Assembly (NCBI RefSeq): GCF_963678635.1
Contig: NC_087064.1
Location: forward strand, 67,015,548-67,079,547
Reading direction: 5' to 3'
Origin: Symsagittifera roscoffensis
Taxonomy: Eukaryota; Xenacoelomorpha; Acoela; Convolutidae
DNA: 64,000 nt
Shown in pieces: positions 46,859 through 58,389 of this stretch. Below the pieces are notes generated by a model that worked only from the letters and a program-made list of their open reading frames with translations, was not told the DNA's origin and ran no database searches. The position numbers and the translations under genes are program-made. Numbering within the stretch: position 1 is the first letter of the stretch; the number at the start of each line of letters is the position of its first letter.

Positions 46859-48869
46859 TTGTTATGGCACGCAGATGAAGAGACGAAATGATTCTGATTG
46901 GAAGAGACTGGAAAGCATAATCGGACAAGAGAAGTTACGCAATATTGGCTTCAGAGATGTGAAAACCATCGAGGAAGAAAAGTTCTTTCTCAAAGAACTC
47001 AGAAACCACTTCAAGGCAGAGTCAGAGAATAGGTTCGAAAGGAGGATCGAAGAACTTATGATAACGGCAAATGAGTGCACCGTAAGAGACGATCCCCTGT
47101 CGAGGCGCTAAAGCCAGCAGCTAGACCAGGAGGTAACATTCCCAGAATTCTTAGTAGAACTCAAGCAAATGAAAAGCAGAGCACCTGTAAGTGAAAGAGT
47201 AGAAGTCATTGCGCTGAAAGTCATGAACAATGACACGAAAAGGCGATTTTTCAACATTGTCCTCGAAGAAGCACCTCGAAGAAAACTATCATTAATGCGA
47301 AGAAGAGGCTACGATCGGCTGAGTAGTGTCGTTGTTTAAGAAGGGCTCGAGAGGTGATTTGACCAACTACCGAGCAGTGTGTCTATTGTCGCTGATAAGC
47401 CGTCTCTGCGTAAATATCTTAGCTACCAGGATTAGGACATGGGCAGAGAGCATCGAAGCGCTGGGGGAAAACCAGAGTGGATTCCGAACCTCGAGATCAA
47501 CTTGCGATGCAACGCAGATCGTCCTGAGAATAAAACCACTGTCCATGATGATGACGATATTAATCAAATAAAATCCACTACACCAGATTTCTTACCTAGA
47601 AGTGGTGGAGAATGTTACAGCAAAAAAGACATTGTCCCGAAAGAAAGAAGGGTCAATCAACGCACAAGCAAAAACAACCAGGTTACCCGTAAAAGAAAGG
47701 AGGAGCCTGGTCCTAGTTGAGTCACGCTCCTCAATAAATCAACCGAAGGCAAATGCACGCGCCCTATATTGAGGAAGTTAGTTTTATAGAAATTACAGCA
47801 TGGAAACGATTAAAACACAAGAGCGAAGGCTAGAAACCAAGCATTCCAATACAGGATTGGACATTTTCCAATAAAGCTTTTATTCTTATTTTGATCCATT
47901 ATTTCGATCAAAACACAAGAAACAACTGATAAAAGGAGGAAGACAGAAAATAAGAGATAAAATATTGCCGAAACTGGCAAACAAGAAAAAAAAAAAAATC
48001 GAGCAAAGACACTATAGACAAAACCGAGCAACTAAAAAGGAGAGATGACACAAGGTGACGGAACAACGAGAATGCGAAAACTGGGAACAAAGACAGCAAG
48101 ATGGAGCATCAGGAACTGAAACATACAAGTAGATGAATGAATTAACGAGGAATATTCCGACCTACTTTGCCTCCATTTGCAAAAAAGAACGGGAAATCGG
48201 GTTGATACCTGAAGTTACTGCCAGAAAAGAAGGCATCAGGTGGAACGAAAAGAAATTGCTTATGAGCGGTTATGAACAACCATCATAAAATAGGAGAATG
48301 GGCTGAAGCGTCGCAAGAGCAAGTGGAAGCCAAAAATTGTGGAGCGTATGTCGGGTTTTGATGATAACCGTTAACAACCTACAACTGACTGCCGTATACC
48401 AACCGATTATTAGCGCAAAATCGAACAAAATAGGAAACCGTTAGAAATTGTTATGGCACGCATATGAAGAGACGAAATGATTCTGATTGGAAGAGACTGG
48501 AAAGCATAATCGGACAAGAGAAGTTACGCGATATTGGCTTCAGAGATGTTAAAACCATCGAGGAAGAAAAGCTCTTTCTCAAAGAACTCAGAAACCACTT
48601 CAAGGCAGAGTCAGAGAATAGGTTCGAAAGCAGGATCGAAGAACTTATGATAACGGCAAATGAGTGCACCGTAAGAGACGATCCCCTGTCGAGGCGCTAA
48701 GGCCATCAGCTAGACCAGAAGGTAACATTTCCAGAATTCTTAGTAGAACTCAAGCAAATTAAAAGTGGAGCACGTGAAGTACTGGAGCGATATTGCAGGT
48801 AGAGCACAACATTTGAAGCTCCAAAAAAAAAATTTTGCACAATTTTCTCCGACTTCTCTTTTTTTGCAG

Positions 48870-49513
48870 GTGTTATAAACTCTCTACTCCGCCCTTCTGA
48901 CACAGTTTACAGGACGATGGAGCAAATTTCTTTGAAGAGATCAGCGTCTGATATTCTGAATTTTCTACGTCAACTTGGGGATGCGCTAGACAAGCTGCAG
49001 TCGGACAAGTGTACTATTGCTGTATGTGTCAACATTTGGCATGAGCTTTCAGAAAACACTCCAGATGAATTCATGCTGAAACTGTCTAAGAGAAGAAAAA
49101 TGGCGCTTCCCGACGTTTTCTACGCAGCTAACCTTCTCGACCACAGATTTCGCGGTGCAAAACTTTCCCCAGTTGAAGTTGCAGCCGGAATGAGTTACAT
49201 CAGCTCAGTTAATGAGGCATGTCTTCCCCAAGTTACAAAGTATCTTGGTTACGAACAACCTTACTGTAGGTACCTGTTTGCAGAAAGTTACCAAGCGGTT
49301 TCGCCCACAGCGTGGTAGTCATGCGGTATTGATCTCGGGTTTGACGAAGAGTTAGCCAACCTGGCTAAAGCCCTTGTTTCCGCCATAGGGTCGAGTGGTG
49401 GACTAGAGCGTCAGTTTTCAACCCATGGGATGACTTACGGATCTTTGAGAAATCAACTTGACGTCGAAAAAGCGGGGAAAATGACTTTCTTGTACAAACA
49501 ATTCAACTGTTGA
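48870..49513 (+). pseudogene. hAT transposase-derived sequence, last exon with one in-frame stop
   Basis: A good 3' splice site (T-rich run, then GCAG at 48866-48869) opens a frame to a stop at 49511-49513, broken only by TAG at 49316-49318. The text resembles the C-terminal part of hAT transposase-derived zinc-finger proteins. An NxxWHELSENTPDEF region and DVFYAANLLDHRFRG are followed, after the stop, by the hAT dimerisation signature SSGGLERQFSTHGMTYGSLR. The Met at 48917 is not a true start. Upstream exons (DDE core, BED finger) are not visible, because the LINE array directly precedes this exon. It is either a dead hAT copy or a domesticated gene that later died. It is a candidate relative of whatever moved the family A and E MITEs. 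Confidence 0.75.
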
Positions 49514-49639
49514 ATTCAGTGTTCGCGAAATATTTTTTTCTTAAGCCAATCAACAAAAAAAACGTAGCCGCGAAAAAAACATAAAACACGTGTTTTTTTT
49601 CGTAAAAAACATGTTTTAATGTATAATTGGATAAAAAAC

Positions 49640-50860
49640 GTTTAAAACTCCCACCCTGAAACGAAGAGAGCAAGAGGGTCTTCGGACAGAGAGAAGTAGC
49701 CATAGGGGAGCGAGCTGGAGCCGTACTCTTGGATATAAAGAAGGCGTAGGTACCCTAGGGTAAACCGACCCTTCTTGTGGCGAATCCGTGTGAACCTCGG
49801 GATAGGAGAGAAGACCATCACAATGTTGGAAGGACGGCACGAAGGCACCTCAAATCAAGTGAAGGGGAGAGAGGCAATGAGTGAAAGCTGGCATCCAGAA
49901 CGCGGCTGCGAGAAGGATGCGCAACCTCACCCATTCTTTTCATCGTCTACCACGACCAAGCCATCAAGGTAGCACATAAGAGGAGACTGGAAAGTGCAGT
50001 AGAGAAGCAACTAGAGTGCGAAATTGAATGGAAGTGGAAACAAGGAGGACATACCTCGGCAGAAGATTCCAAAGTTACCCTAGCAAGCAGAGCGTAGAGA
50101 ACAATCATGATCAGAGAACCCTTGCTCGCTGACGACTCTACCTTGAGCCACATGGACGAGCTCAAGGAGGGACAAGAGGTGTTCACGGAGACAATGATGG
50201 ATTTTGAAGAACGCTGCCACGACGGAAAGGAAGATTTATCTGCTTTCGAGCAAAAGATGAAGACAAAGCAAGAATGCTGGGGACCTTTATTGGCCGAAAC
50301 GAAGATAGGCAGAAAAGGATTGAAAGGGCTAACAAAGCATGGGCAAAACTGAAACCAAGATTGTGGAAGTCGAAACTCAGCAGGGGAACCAAAGACGTAA
50401 GAAGCCACACTGGACGAGTACCGATCTTGGCAACCTCCTGAGCGCGGTGGACCGATGCTATCGATTTGTATGGAATAAGTTTTCGCTGCAGATCGGAAGA
50501 CTGTGGGAAAGTGTGCCTCTTAAAGGGAGGAAGGTCGCAGCATGAAAGAACAAGGCACCAACTTTCAGATCAGCAAGAAGTCGTATGGCCCAAATGCAAA
50601 AAAGCTTTCCTCGCGGCGAGAATCGCAAAGCATGCCCCGGATGCGGTAAAACCCTAGCGACAAATTATATCAGTACGCATCTTTAGAAGTATTTTAAAAA
50701 CCCCGTCAGAAATGGAAAAATCAACAACGGCAGCAGGTCCGTACACGGGTCTCAGGAAGCGAAAGCAATGCGGTACCTGCAAAACCTGGATAACGAGTAG
50801 CAACTGGTCCAAACACCTGAGCCATTGCATATTCCATGAAAAAACCTAGGTCCAGATTGG
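49640..50860 (+). pseudogene. LINE reverse transcriptase 3' half and C-terminal zinc fingers, degenerate
   Basis: Across frames one reads RT motif A (LLDIKKA at about 49728), the 'REGCATSPILFIVYHDQA' motif B-like stretch (about 49905-49965) and the catalytic LLADDSTL (50122-50145). These are followed by the thumb region VDRCYRFVW (about 50450) and two Cys/His motifs (CGKVCLLKGGRSQHERTRH about 50510-50555; CGTCKTWITSSNWSKHLSHC about 50772-50830). Several stops and frame changes break it. This is the half of the LINE that is missing from the array units. The hAT exon lies between the two halves. Confidence 0.75.
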
Positions 50861-53270
50861 GGCGTAAAAGGAAAAGAGCGAGACAAGATTACAAAGAAGC
50901 AACAGAAAAAGTAATAAAGAAACGGATGAAAACAAGGAAGCAGGAATAGAACTCGATTAATCCGAGCAAAATGAAATGTAGACAACAATTAATCTCTTCG
51001 GAAAAAAAGACAGGAATTTGGCGTCATCCGAGATCTCACAGATGGTACGAGTTGGATTAATTCATAATAAACTATGATAAAAACGACATAGAAATCTAAA
51101 TGAATTTAACATCGGGAGGGAAAAAAGACAGATTTGCAGATCACAGGCCTAGGACGTTACATGTTAAATTTCAGAAAAAAAACAGCCAAAGAAACAGATA
51201 TAGACAAACGAGTGCATGACCAGGGTGAAACTGAAAACAAACAAGCATAAAGAACATCAAGAAAAACTGGAGAAGCAAACCTTAGAGAAGGATACAAGGA
51301 TTCGATCTAGAGTCGAATAACAAAAAGCTTGCTGAAATCTGCAACATTTCATGTGCTACAAAAACATGTGGAAAACAAGAAGCAACACAAAACAATGGAT
51401 ACAAAAACTCGAGGAAGACATGAAATTAAGACGGCAAATGACAATTACTAAATATAAAATTGTCGTCTTGAAAGCAGTCATCACAAAATCGGACAAAGAT
51501 TGGATGTAGCAAGAGTAAAAGTAGTTGAACAAATAAGGGTGACGAGACGAGAATGCAAACGAAAACTGAAAGAGCAGGAGAACGAAAAGTGGGAGACATT
51601 AATAATTTAATGTGAGAAACAAGATATAGAACATATCTGCAACAAACTGAACCAAAACGGCCTACGAGACTATGCAAAACCTAGCAATATGTTAAGTCTG
51701 ATACCAGCACAATCATTCGAAGAATATTTGCGGAAGATAAAAAAGAGAAATGACAAGAATTTACTGCAACAAAACATTCAAGAAGATTTAAAAAGAGTAA
51801 CAGCAGACTAAGCGGAGAAACTAGCAGCTTCGAAGATGGATGAATGAAATGCCATCTGATAAAGGTTAAGGTCTTTTCTATTAAACGGCCAAAATGATCA
51901 AAGTGTTAATTGAGCTTCTGTTTCTATTCAAAACGCTGCCAATTCTTTTCGCTGGTAAAATTAGTAACTAATCAGATTCCATCCTCTTCAAATATTTTAA
52001 AATAGCAAATAAAATAGTTTTTGAGCCGAAATAAATTCAATAAAACCAGGTTAAAAAGAGAGAAGCTGGCGAAGACAAAGAGAATAGTATATACTAAAAC
52101 ATATTATAACATTTTAAAAAATCATAGCCGAGGTAAACGGAAAAATTTTTGCACTTATCAGCCGACAAATAGGATGCAATTGTGAAAAGAGCTATTGTCA
52201 TTTCATTTTATACAAACAAAGGAGAAAAACAGACGTGAAATATTACAGAAGATTTTTCTTGCTGTGATGCGAATGGCAACAAGAATTTTGGCAAGAGTCA
52301 TGACTTAAAACTGGAAGGAGAAATTCGGCCTTCTGATGACAATCAAGATGGAAGTCGACAAGGAAAATCTACAAGAGATACAGCGCAAATAGCTTTCTGA
52401 AACCAAGAACACAGCAGAAAAAGCTCTGCACTATAAGAAAACAACAAACGACGAAAACAACTACGCTTACTGGATCTACAAAAAGCCCACCAAAAAATAC
52501 CGACCACTAATGTTGTGAAAAAAAATAGATTTATGGCGTAAAAGGACAATTGCTGAAAGATTATTAGACTAACGAAAAAGACTCAAGCTAGAGTAGAAAC
52601 AATCGTGTATTTTTTTGACAACTGTCATACTAGATCATGGGGAATGGGAGCAAAAAATTGCCTCCGAAGAACAATGGATAAAATCTACCGAGTTCGAGGA
52701 GTAACCACCATTGAAAGAAATGTAAGACAAGCAACAAAGTTCGCGGAAAGTCAAAAAAAACTTTAAGATAATATCGATAAGAAAAACTACACGAAGTGAG
52801 AAAGCTTAGGCAAACATGACAAATAATGTTGTAGTTGGATGGATTAAAATAACATAAGAAACCTATTGAAACAAAAGAGATACCAGAAATACACTGAAGC
52901 ATTGGTATAATATTGGCAAAGGAAGCAGGATGGGACAACATTAGTCTTGGGCACCACTAAAGGACAGAAAACGCTCAACAGCATAAACAGAGAATAAATT
53001 ATACAGAGGCCAAGTTGCACTTCGCATGAGCAAGCAAAAATATGACCGATAACGCTACTGGGAAAAACTGAATGACTAAAACTTTGAGTCTACAAAATAT
53101 GCTAAAAGACGCACGCCAATTATGAGCCTGCTAAGCAACATAACTGCTAAGTGACGCAAGCCAATTATGACGCATTAGCAGTACTAGTCAATGTTAATAA
53201 AAGAAATTTACCAAATAACATTCCTCAATTTATAGAGTGGACGCATTTTACCTAGTATACGAAATAATTC
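50861..53270. other. Degenerate, probably LINE-related stretch
   Basis: Less AT-rich than its surroundings and with long lysine/glutamate-rich partial frames (for example about 51180-51810 and 52250-52510). These resemble the inter-domain part of LINE proteins, but no diagnostic motif remains. No host gene recognised. Confidence 0.4.
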
Positions 53271-53277
53271 ATTAAAA

Positions 53278-53355
53278 ACAGCCGACCCTGCCCAGGTTCG
53301 AACCCTCTTATTTTGTTGTGGTCTCCTTCCCTACCTCTACGCTACAGATCCATGA
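53278..53355 (-). repeat. tRNA-like SINE head
   Basis: Minus strand: A-box-like TAGCGTAGAGGTAGGG and perfect B box GGTTCGAACC, followed by TGGGCAGGGTCGGCTG and a T run. No good acceptor stem, so not a working tRNA. Confidence 0.5.
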
Positions 53356-55440
53356 TACCTTGAAGCTAAAGTGCTATTTGTAATATAATAACCTGTCTTA
53401 ATATCCTTAACTTTGGCTGTACTTAAAAGATGGTTATTGATCCAAATGAACTTTTTCAAAATGAACACTAATATTTGCGACTTAGGTTGGAAAAAGAAAG
53501 AGTTCGTACTCTCACACAAGCTTTGATTGTGTATTAACGAAATGAGAAACAAGACAAGAAAATGGAACAGACCAACCAACGAACCCAGTGTGAAAGGTAT
53601 GAATCCTGTACATTCTGAATGTTGAAAAAATGCAAAACCAGAGCCGAAAAATCATACACTTACGGAAAACCATCCACTTAAGAAAAAGCATATGGACAGC
53701 ATAAGTTTGAAGCGCCCCATCTGCGAACGAGAGTTCAACAGTCGACTAACCTGAAGAATCATCCGAAATGGGAATTCACAACGAAAAACCAACCTGGATA
53801 CAAAAGATGCGCTCGATTGGAAACATAAATTTCCAAAACAAACTTCACGCGACACGAGAGGACTCGGGCTAACCTCATAATTATGGAAGCCTAAAAACGA
53901 AAAGAAATAAAAACCCATTCGTTCCAACAGGGATCGAACAATTTATTTCAACAGCAATCGGACAATGTTCAAATAAAAACTAAAAGATACTTCATTATTC
54001 GATGATACATTTTGCACCAAAGAGTGTACGTAACGTGAAATTTACCCAGAACGCTTGCGGATCTCATGAACTACCCCCTTTTGCAAGAGGTTGAAAATTG
54101 TTCAATACTTCAATACTTGCATCTGCTTAAACGTGAAGTTGTCCTTCATTATGCGGGTATATTTGTTAGGTATCAAAAAATAAGCAAATGGTTTAAACAG
54201 GTCTGCACTCTCTCGGTATCTCCATAAGATTGACTGATCAAAAAAATTAAATCCGTTTATAAAGAAAAAATCGAAGCTCGATGGAAATCGAACAACATAA
54301 AGCTGAAAGAGGTAATAAAGCTGTTTGTTCAGTGCATTTTAACCAAATGATTTGCTATCTTTGTTTTGGCAATCATTTACAACTTCGCGTTTCCGCTGTT
54401 TGTCAAATTATATTATTTCTAGCTCGCACGAAGTTTTCAAATGAACCAAAAATTTTTCCTCGCCTTCTGAATGGTTTATTTTGATTGAAAAAAAAGCTAG
54501 GATGGAACCCAGCAGATCTGAAACTTACTTCAAACTGTTGTCGGAGAAAAATCATAGAGCTAGCTGTCTTTACTCCCTTCTCCGGGATTTCCACTGGGCC
54601 AAAAAAAGCCAATCATTTGCATTAAACTTCTCTTCGAATTTGGCTTACGGGGTTAAATTAACTGAAATGGAGAAAGTAGTCCCTATATCCGAACAAGACT
54701 GCTCGTACATTTCCTGGTAGAATGTATGCAACTTTAGATATATTCCTGTTTGATATATATATCCTCTTTTCCAGGATAAATATATCTAAAACGAAGTGGA
54801 AAAAACCATAACGATTCAAAAACGAACAGAAAGTATCAGAAATATCTTGAGATAGGTTTTCTAGTTTTTGCAAATCAAGAGGTTTTCCACCGCTTAATGT
54901 GATCTTTCCAGCTACGAGAAAAACTAAATAATCTCTCAAACTGTTGCTAATATAATGCGCCAACACAGACAACGAGTAGTAAAACAAACTTCAATGAGCT
55001 CAAAAAAGATTGATCCCAATATTCGATCAAAAAATTTCAGCACAAAGGTGAAGCGATGCTTCGCACCAATTGCGAGACAACACAAATATAGCATGGCTAA
55101 TTTTTTCCTGAAAAACGATGCGCAGAAACTCTCCTCTTGAAAAAAAGATCAAGTGGAACTTTCACATCTAGCCCTGATTTTTTCTTCAAATTTCGTTCTA
55201 AGAAAAACATAGACAATTGAAAGTTGGAAAAGAGTAATGAACGCAAGGAAACTGAAAAAAAAACTACTTGTTTTTCTTTCAAATATCTTCAACTAATGAA
55301 TTTAGAAAAAAAACAGATGGCCTTAAAGCTATTCAAATTTGAAGAACAATTTATGATGGACACTTTTTCGTTAAAATTAACCAAATTTGAGAAAACTGGA
55401 TCATTAGGTAAAACGTTTTTTTTTTGCTGGAAAATCTGAT
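53356..55440. other. Non-coding AT-rich stretch
   Basis: No supported gene. The open frames at 54281-54720 have no recognisable features. Confidence 0.35.
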
Positions 55441-56160
55441 AATTTATTTTTAATTTTCGAAATTAGAAGTCGATCACGTTTTTATTGATCTTTACAATTT
55501 TTCTGTTCGGTTGTGGAGTTGCCTTCCTTTTACCACAGGAAATGCTCTGAACTTAAGAAATCACAAAACAAACAACGGAACATCAAAATTGAGCCTGAAC
55601 ATATTGTAAGACTTTTTCCTAAAATAAAAAATCAGCAAGACCTATATTTGAGTACTCACTACGTTCCTTACTCGTAAACATATCAATTAAGTCAACTGAA
55701 TGCTATTTGAGCATCAAAACAAAACTTAAAAAGCGGTAACAAAGCCGGCAATACCTGAGCAGACACACGTTGAGCCGAAAAAAAATCGTAAAAAACTTAA
55801 AATTTAAGTTATTAGGTATCCGCTCAAAATCAAAATTTTTTAAATTAGTATAGTTTTCCTGCGTGCTGTGATAAAAGGATCTGACGTATAATTAAAAATT
55901 AGTCAAATTCGACACTCAGAGTAATGTAGGCAAAGCTAATGAGCCGAAAAAAAATAATTAAAAAAACTCAAAAAATGGAGGTGCAACCAATCGAATTGGT
56001 AAAATTACAACCATAATAAAAAGATAATTTCAAAAAAACGGCGATTAAAATGCAGACATGCTAAAATTTGTCTGTTAGTTGACGAAAATACATAACTAGA
56101 GATGACCACTAATTTGTTTCATCCCGTGAACAATAATACTAACGGGGGGAAAATCTAGCA
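55441..56160. repeat. Mosaic of dispersed repeat fragments
   Basis: 55500-55640 (GAGTTGCCTTCCTTTTA, GGAAATG..CTGAACTTAA, GAGCCTGAA) matches 61790-61890 just upstream of the last DHX37 exon. 55600-55680 matches the 18-19 kb duplication. 55835-55935 is a family B interior piece. 55975-56160 matches 39640-39960. Confidence 0.5.
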
Positions 56161-56607
56161 CCAGATTGCAACACATTTGCTTATCACAAGGGCAAGAGAT
56201 CTTCATAACAAATTAAAGCATTCTAAAGTTCAAGAATGTTGATAAAACTAGTGAAGAGAAATTTAAAAAACTTCGACGTATAAAGTTCCTTCTTTGACAC
56301 TTCAAAAAAAAACTGGGAAAAGCAAACTGCCAGCTGGTGAAGAGTCAATGAACTCATGAAACCGGAAAAAAATTGATCTGTTTATAAATGACTTTCACGG
56401 AAAAATGTAACATTCTTTTTCAAAAGCTTTGTTTCGACCATTGATAAAAAAACTTAAAACAACAAAATTATTCGAAATCAGACTTGGTAAAGTGACAAAT
56501 TACAGAACTTACAAATTACGATGATATTTAGTACCATAAAAACAAATGTCATTTAAAAAAAAACGGAAAATGAGCCGACCAAAATTAAGACGAGAACCAC
56601 GAATCCG

Positions 56608-56672
56608 ATAAAAAAATTTTTAGATAAACTAGCTAATGTCCAAAAAAAATATTAGATAAACTAGCTAATGTC
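56608..56672 (+). repeat. Two-copy tandem duplication, ~33-bp unit
   Basis: TAGATAAACTAGCTAATGTCC occurs twice with short A-rich linkers. Just downstream lies a CGATTTGATAATGCTTG block shared with the SINE-like copies at 14.4 and 19.9 kb. Confidence 0.8.
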
Positions 56673-56787
56673 CAAAAAGTCTACCTTCCGATTTGATAAT
56701 GCTTGATAATCGCAAGCTTAAAGTTACCTTTTTACCACACAGCAAAATTCTTTGAAGCTGTCTGGCCATTTCGTCCAGGTGGTTTTT

Positions 56788-57386
56788 GTTCCGACCATTG
56801 AAAATGGGGAGGAAGTTTGTATTCGGGTGTTTTAGTTTTTTTTTTCATTTTGTTTTCTACGCAAAACTAGGTACCACAAATAATGATCGGACTGGGTTGA
56901 GTGATATATCATATTAAAGCCCTTTCAGTTGTGATTCAAATCACATAATAAAATTTTCCCAGTGTCGAGAAAAACCGGTTTGAAATTTTTCATTTTTCGT
57001 CTTATTTCGAGCGAATAAAGCGAGCGAGCAGTTTTATTTTAGTTGCTTAAAAACTTACAATAGCTTATTTAAAACGTTAAAGCTTACTTTTAATTGAGTA
57101 ACGTTAGTTTACTTTGAGTATTTTAGCGCCTTCTTGGAACTGCAAAAAAAAATTTGAAAACATCCTTATGATTGATTTTTTCGTTTTCTAGTAATTTTTC
57201 TACAAAACTTGTATTTCACTTTGCTTATTTTACTATGACTGTCAAATAAAACTAATTCCCAGTTTTTTGCTCAGCTCCTTTAATCACACCACGCCGAAAA
57301 ACGGTTAAAGTTTGAAAAAATTTTGTGTTTTTAATGACTGTGGTCGGAACATTCTGTGCTACTTGCACAGTAACCGGCTATCCTTG
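56788..57386 (-). mobile_element. Repeat family B, copy on the minus strand (599 bp)
   Basis: Ends GTTCCGACCATTG (56788) and CAGTAACCGGCTATCCTTG (57386), with the GTGCTACTTGCAC hairpin at 57357-57369. The internal blocks are in the family order but inverted. It lacks the extra ATAGCC block seen beyond the right end of copies 1 and 2, so that block may be outside the element. Confidence 0.75.
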
Positions 57387-58389
57387 TTATTACTTGGCAT
57401 TTCTTTAATATTATTCCAATTCACTCAATTTGAGAAAACAGGATTCACAAGCTGTTTTATTTATTCCGCTGCAAAAACTAACTAGTTCCCGATTACAATC
57501 GCACGTGTAAGTATTTAACCCAAATTTTGAAACTTTAAGTCAATCACGCTTCTCACACCATTTGCACTATTTTTATTTGAGAGCGTTATTTGCCTCCTTG
57601 GCAACAGATTTCAATATGAACTTGAAAAGAGATCAAGAGTTCAACCGCAAAAAAAAATAATCTTAGAGCCAACTAATTTTTCCTACAAAACGGGTTCAAT
57701 TTAAAAGTTCAAAAATTGGAGCCAGAACTTCGGTCAAAACGCAAAATATCCAAGAAATCCGTCGAAATTTTTTAAGGGCACGACACCACATGCTATAGTC
57801 TACTTTTACTAAATAAAATGTATTTGCCAAATAAATAATCTGTTCTCAATTTCTGTTACTGATCAGAAAACTAAATTCAGTAAAGATATGAATTGATTTA
57901 AGAAAAACCAAATCAGCTTTAAGGAATCAAATAAATGATAAGGAACTTATGTGGAGCAAACTATTGATCTGCAAATCTAACAACAATAAATTTAACGCAA
58001 TAATTTATATTTAAATTAATAAATAGCCGTAGCAAAATGATTAAACAAAGAAAAAGTTTAACTGAAAAGTCTTTATCGCGTTTTTCGCGTTTTGATGAAA
58101 CCATAGCTTATATGATCATTTACACCGTCGTAGCTGCAATTTCCGATCTCAAACCATCCAAACTTCATTTGAATCCAAACTCCAGTCGAATCTCGTTACT
58201 TAGTTTTTCTGTAATGACCACACAATTTTGAAATAGTAATCGCCATTATTGCACAAGGAAGCATCAGTCTGAACATTCATCAGATTAGACAGCAAAAAAA
58301 TCAGCACTGGCTGTTACGTCCCATGAAAATTCCCAAGGATATACAGACATCTAACAACAGATCAATTTTCAAGTGACACGATTACAGTG
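57387..58389. other. Non-coding stretch downstream of the AUTS2-like gene
   Basis: No gene recognised. It should include the 3' UTR of the minus-strand gene ending at 58390. I did not find a well-placed AATAAA. Confidence 0.35.

Larger units (their letters stand above)
40596..48775 (+). repeat. Macrosatellite: head-to-tail array of a ~1.58-1.59 kb LINE-derived unit
   Basis: Taking the block TTGTTATGGCACGCA as a phase mark, it occurs at 41522, 43111, 44694, 46278, 46859 and 48448, giving steps of 1589, 1583, 1584, 581 and 1589. The array starts with a partial unit (40596-41521) and ends with a partial unit (48448-48775). The unit at 46278 has lost about 1.0 kb internally at 46520. Copies differ by scattered substitutions and small indels. 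Each unit joins a LINE endonuclease/RT fragment (about 900 bp) to about 650 bp of non-RT sequence. The reading frames seen in every copy are broken, so the similarity reflects recent copying, not selection on protein. Confidence 0.92.

Noticed and set aside
42101-47720. The 93-codon frame present in four array units (42101, 43691, 45274, 47439) as a conserved new protein
   Set aside because: It runs in a different frame across the LINE RT text and into non-RT sequence. It is shared only because the units are near-identical; no sign of selection beyond copying.
40855-48099. Minus-strand frames rich in L, F, S and C in each array unit as membrane proteins
   Set aside because: They are shadows of A/G-rich plus-strand repeat sequence and are broken differently in each copy.
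40596-48775. CRISPR or similar adaptive array
   Set aside because: The repeat unit is ~1.59 kb with LINE similarity in an intron-bearing animal genome; no short repeat-spacer pattern exists anywhere in the window.
49616-49848. Minus-strand frames at 49.6-49.85 kb
   Set aside because: They are the complement of the degenerate LINE RT text that reads on the plus strand.
2345-53355. Sites with tRNA-like A and B boxes (2345, 14460, 22440, 30790, 34040, 53280) as working tRNA genes
   Set aside because: None has a pairing acceptor stem or a convincing anticodon arm. They look like SINE heads or tRNA pseudogenes.
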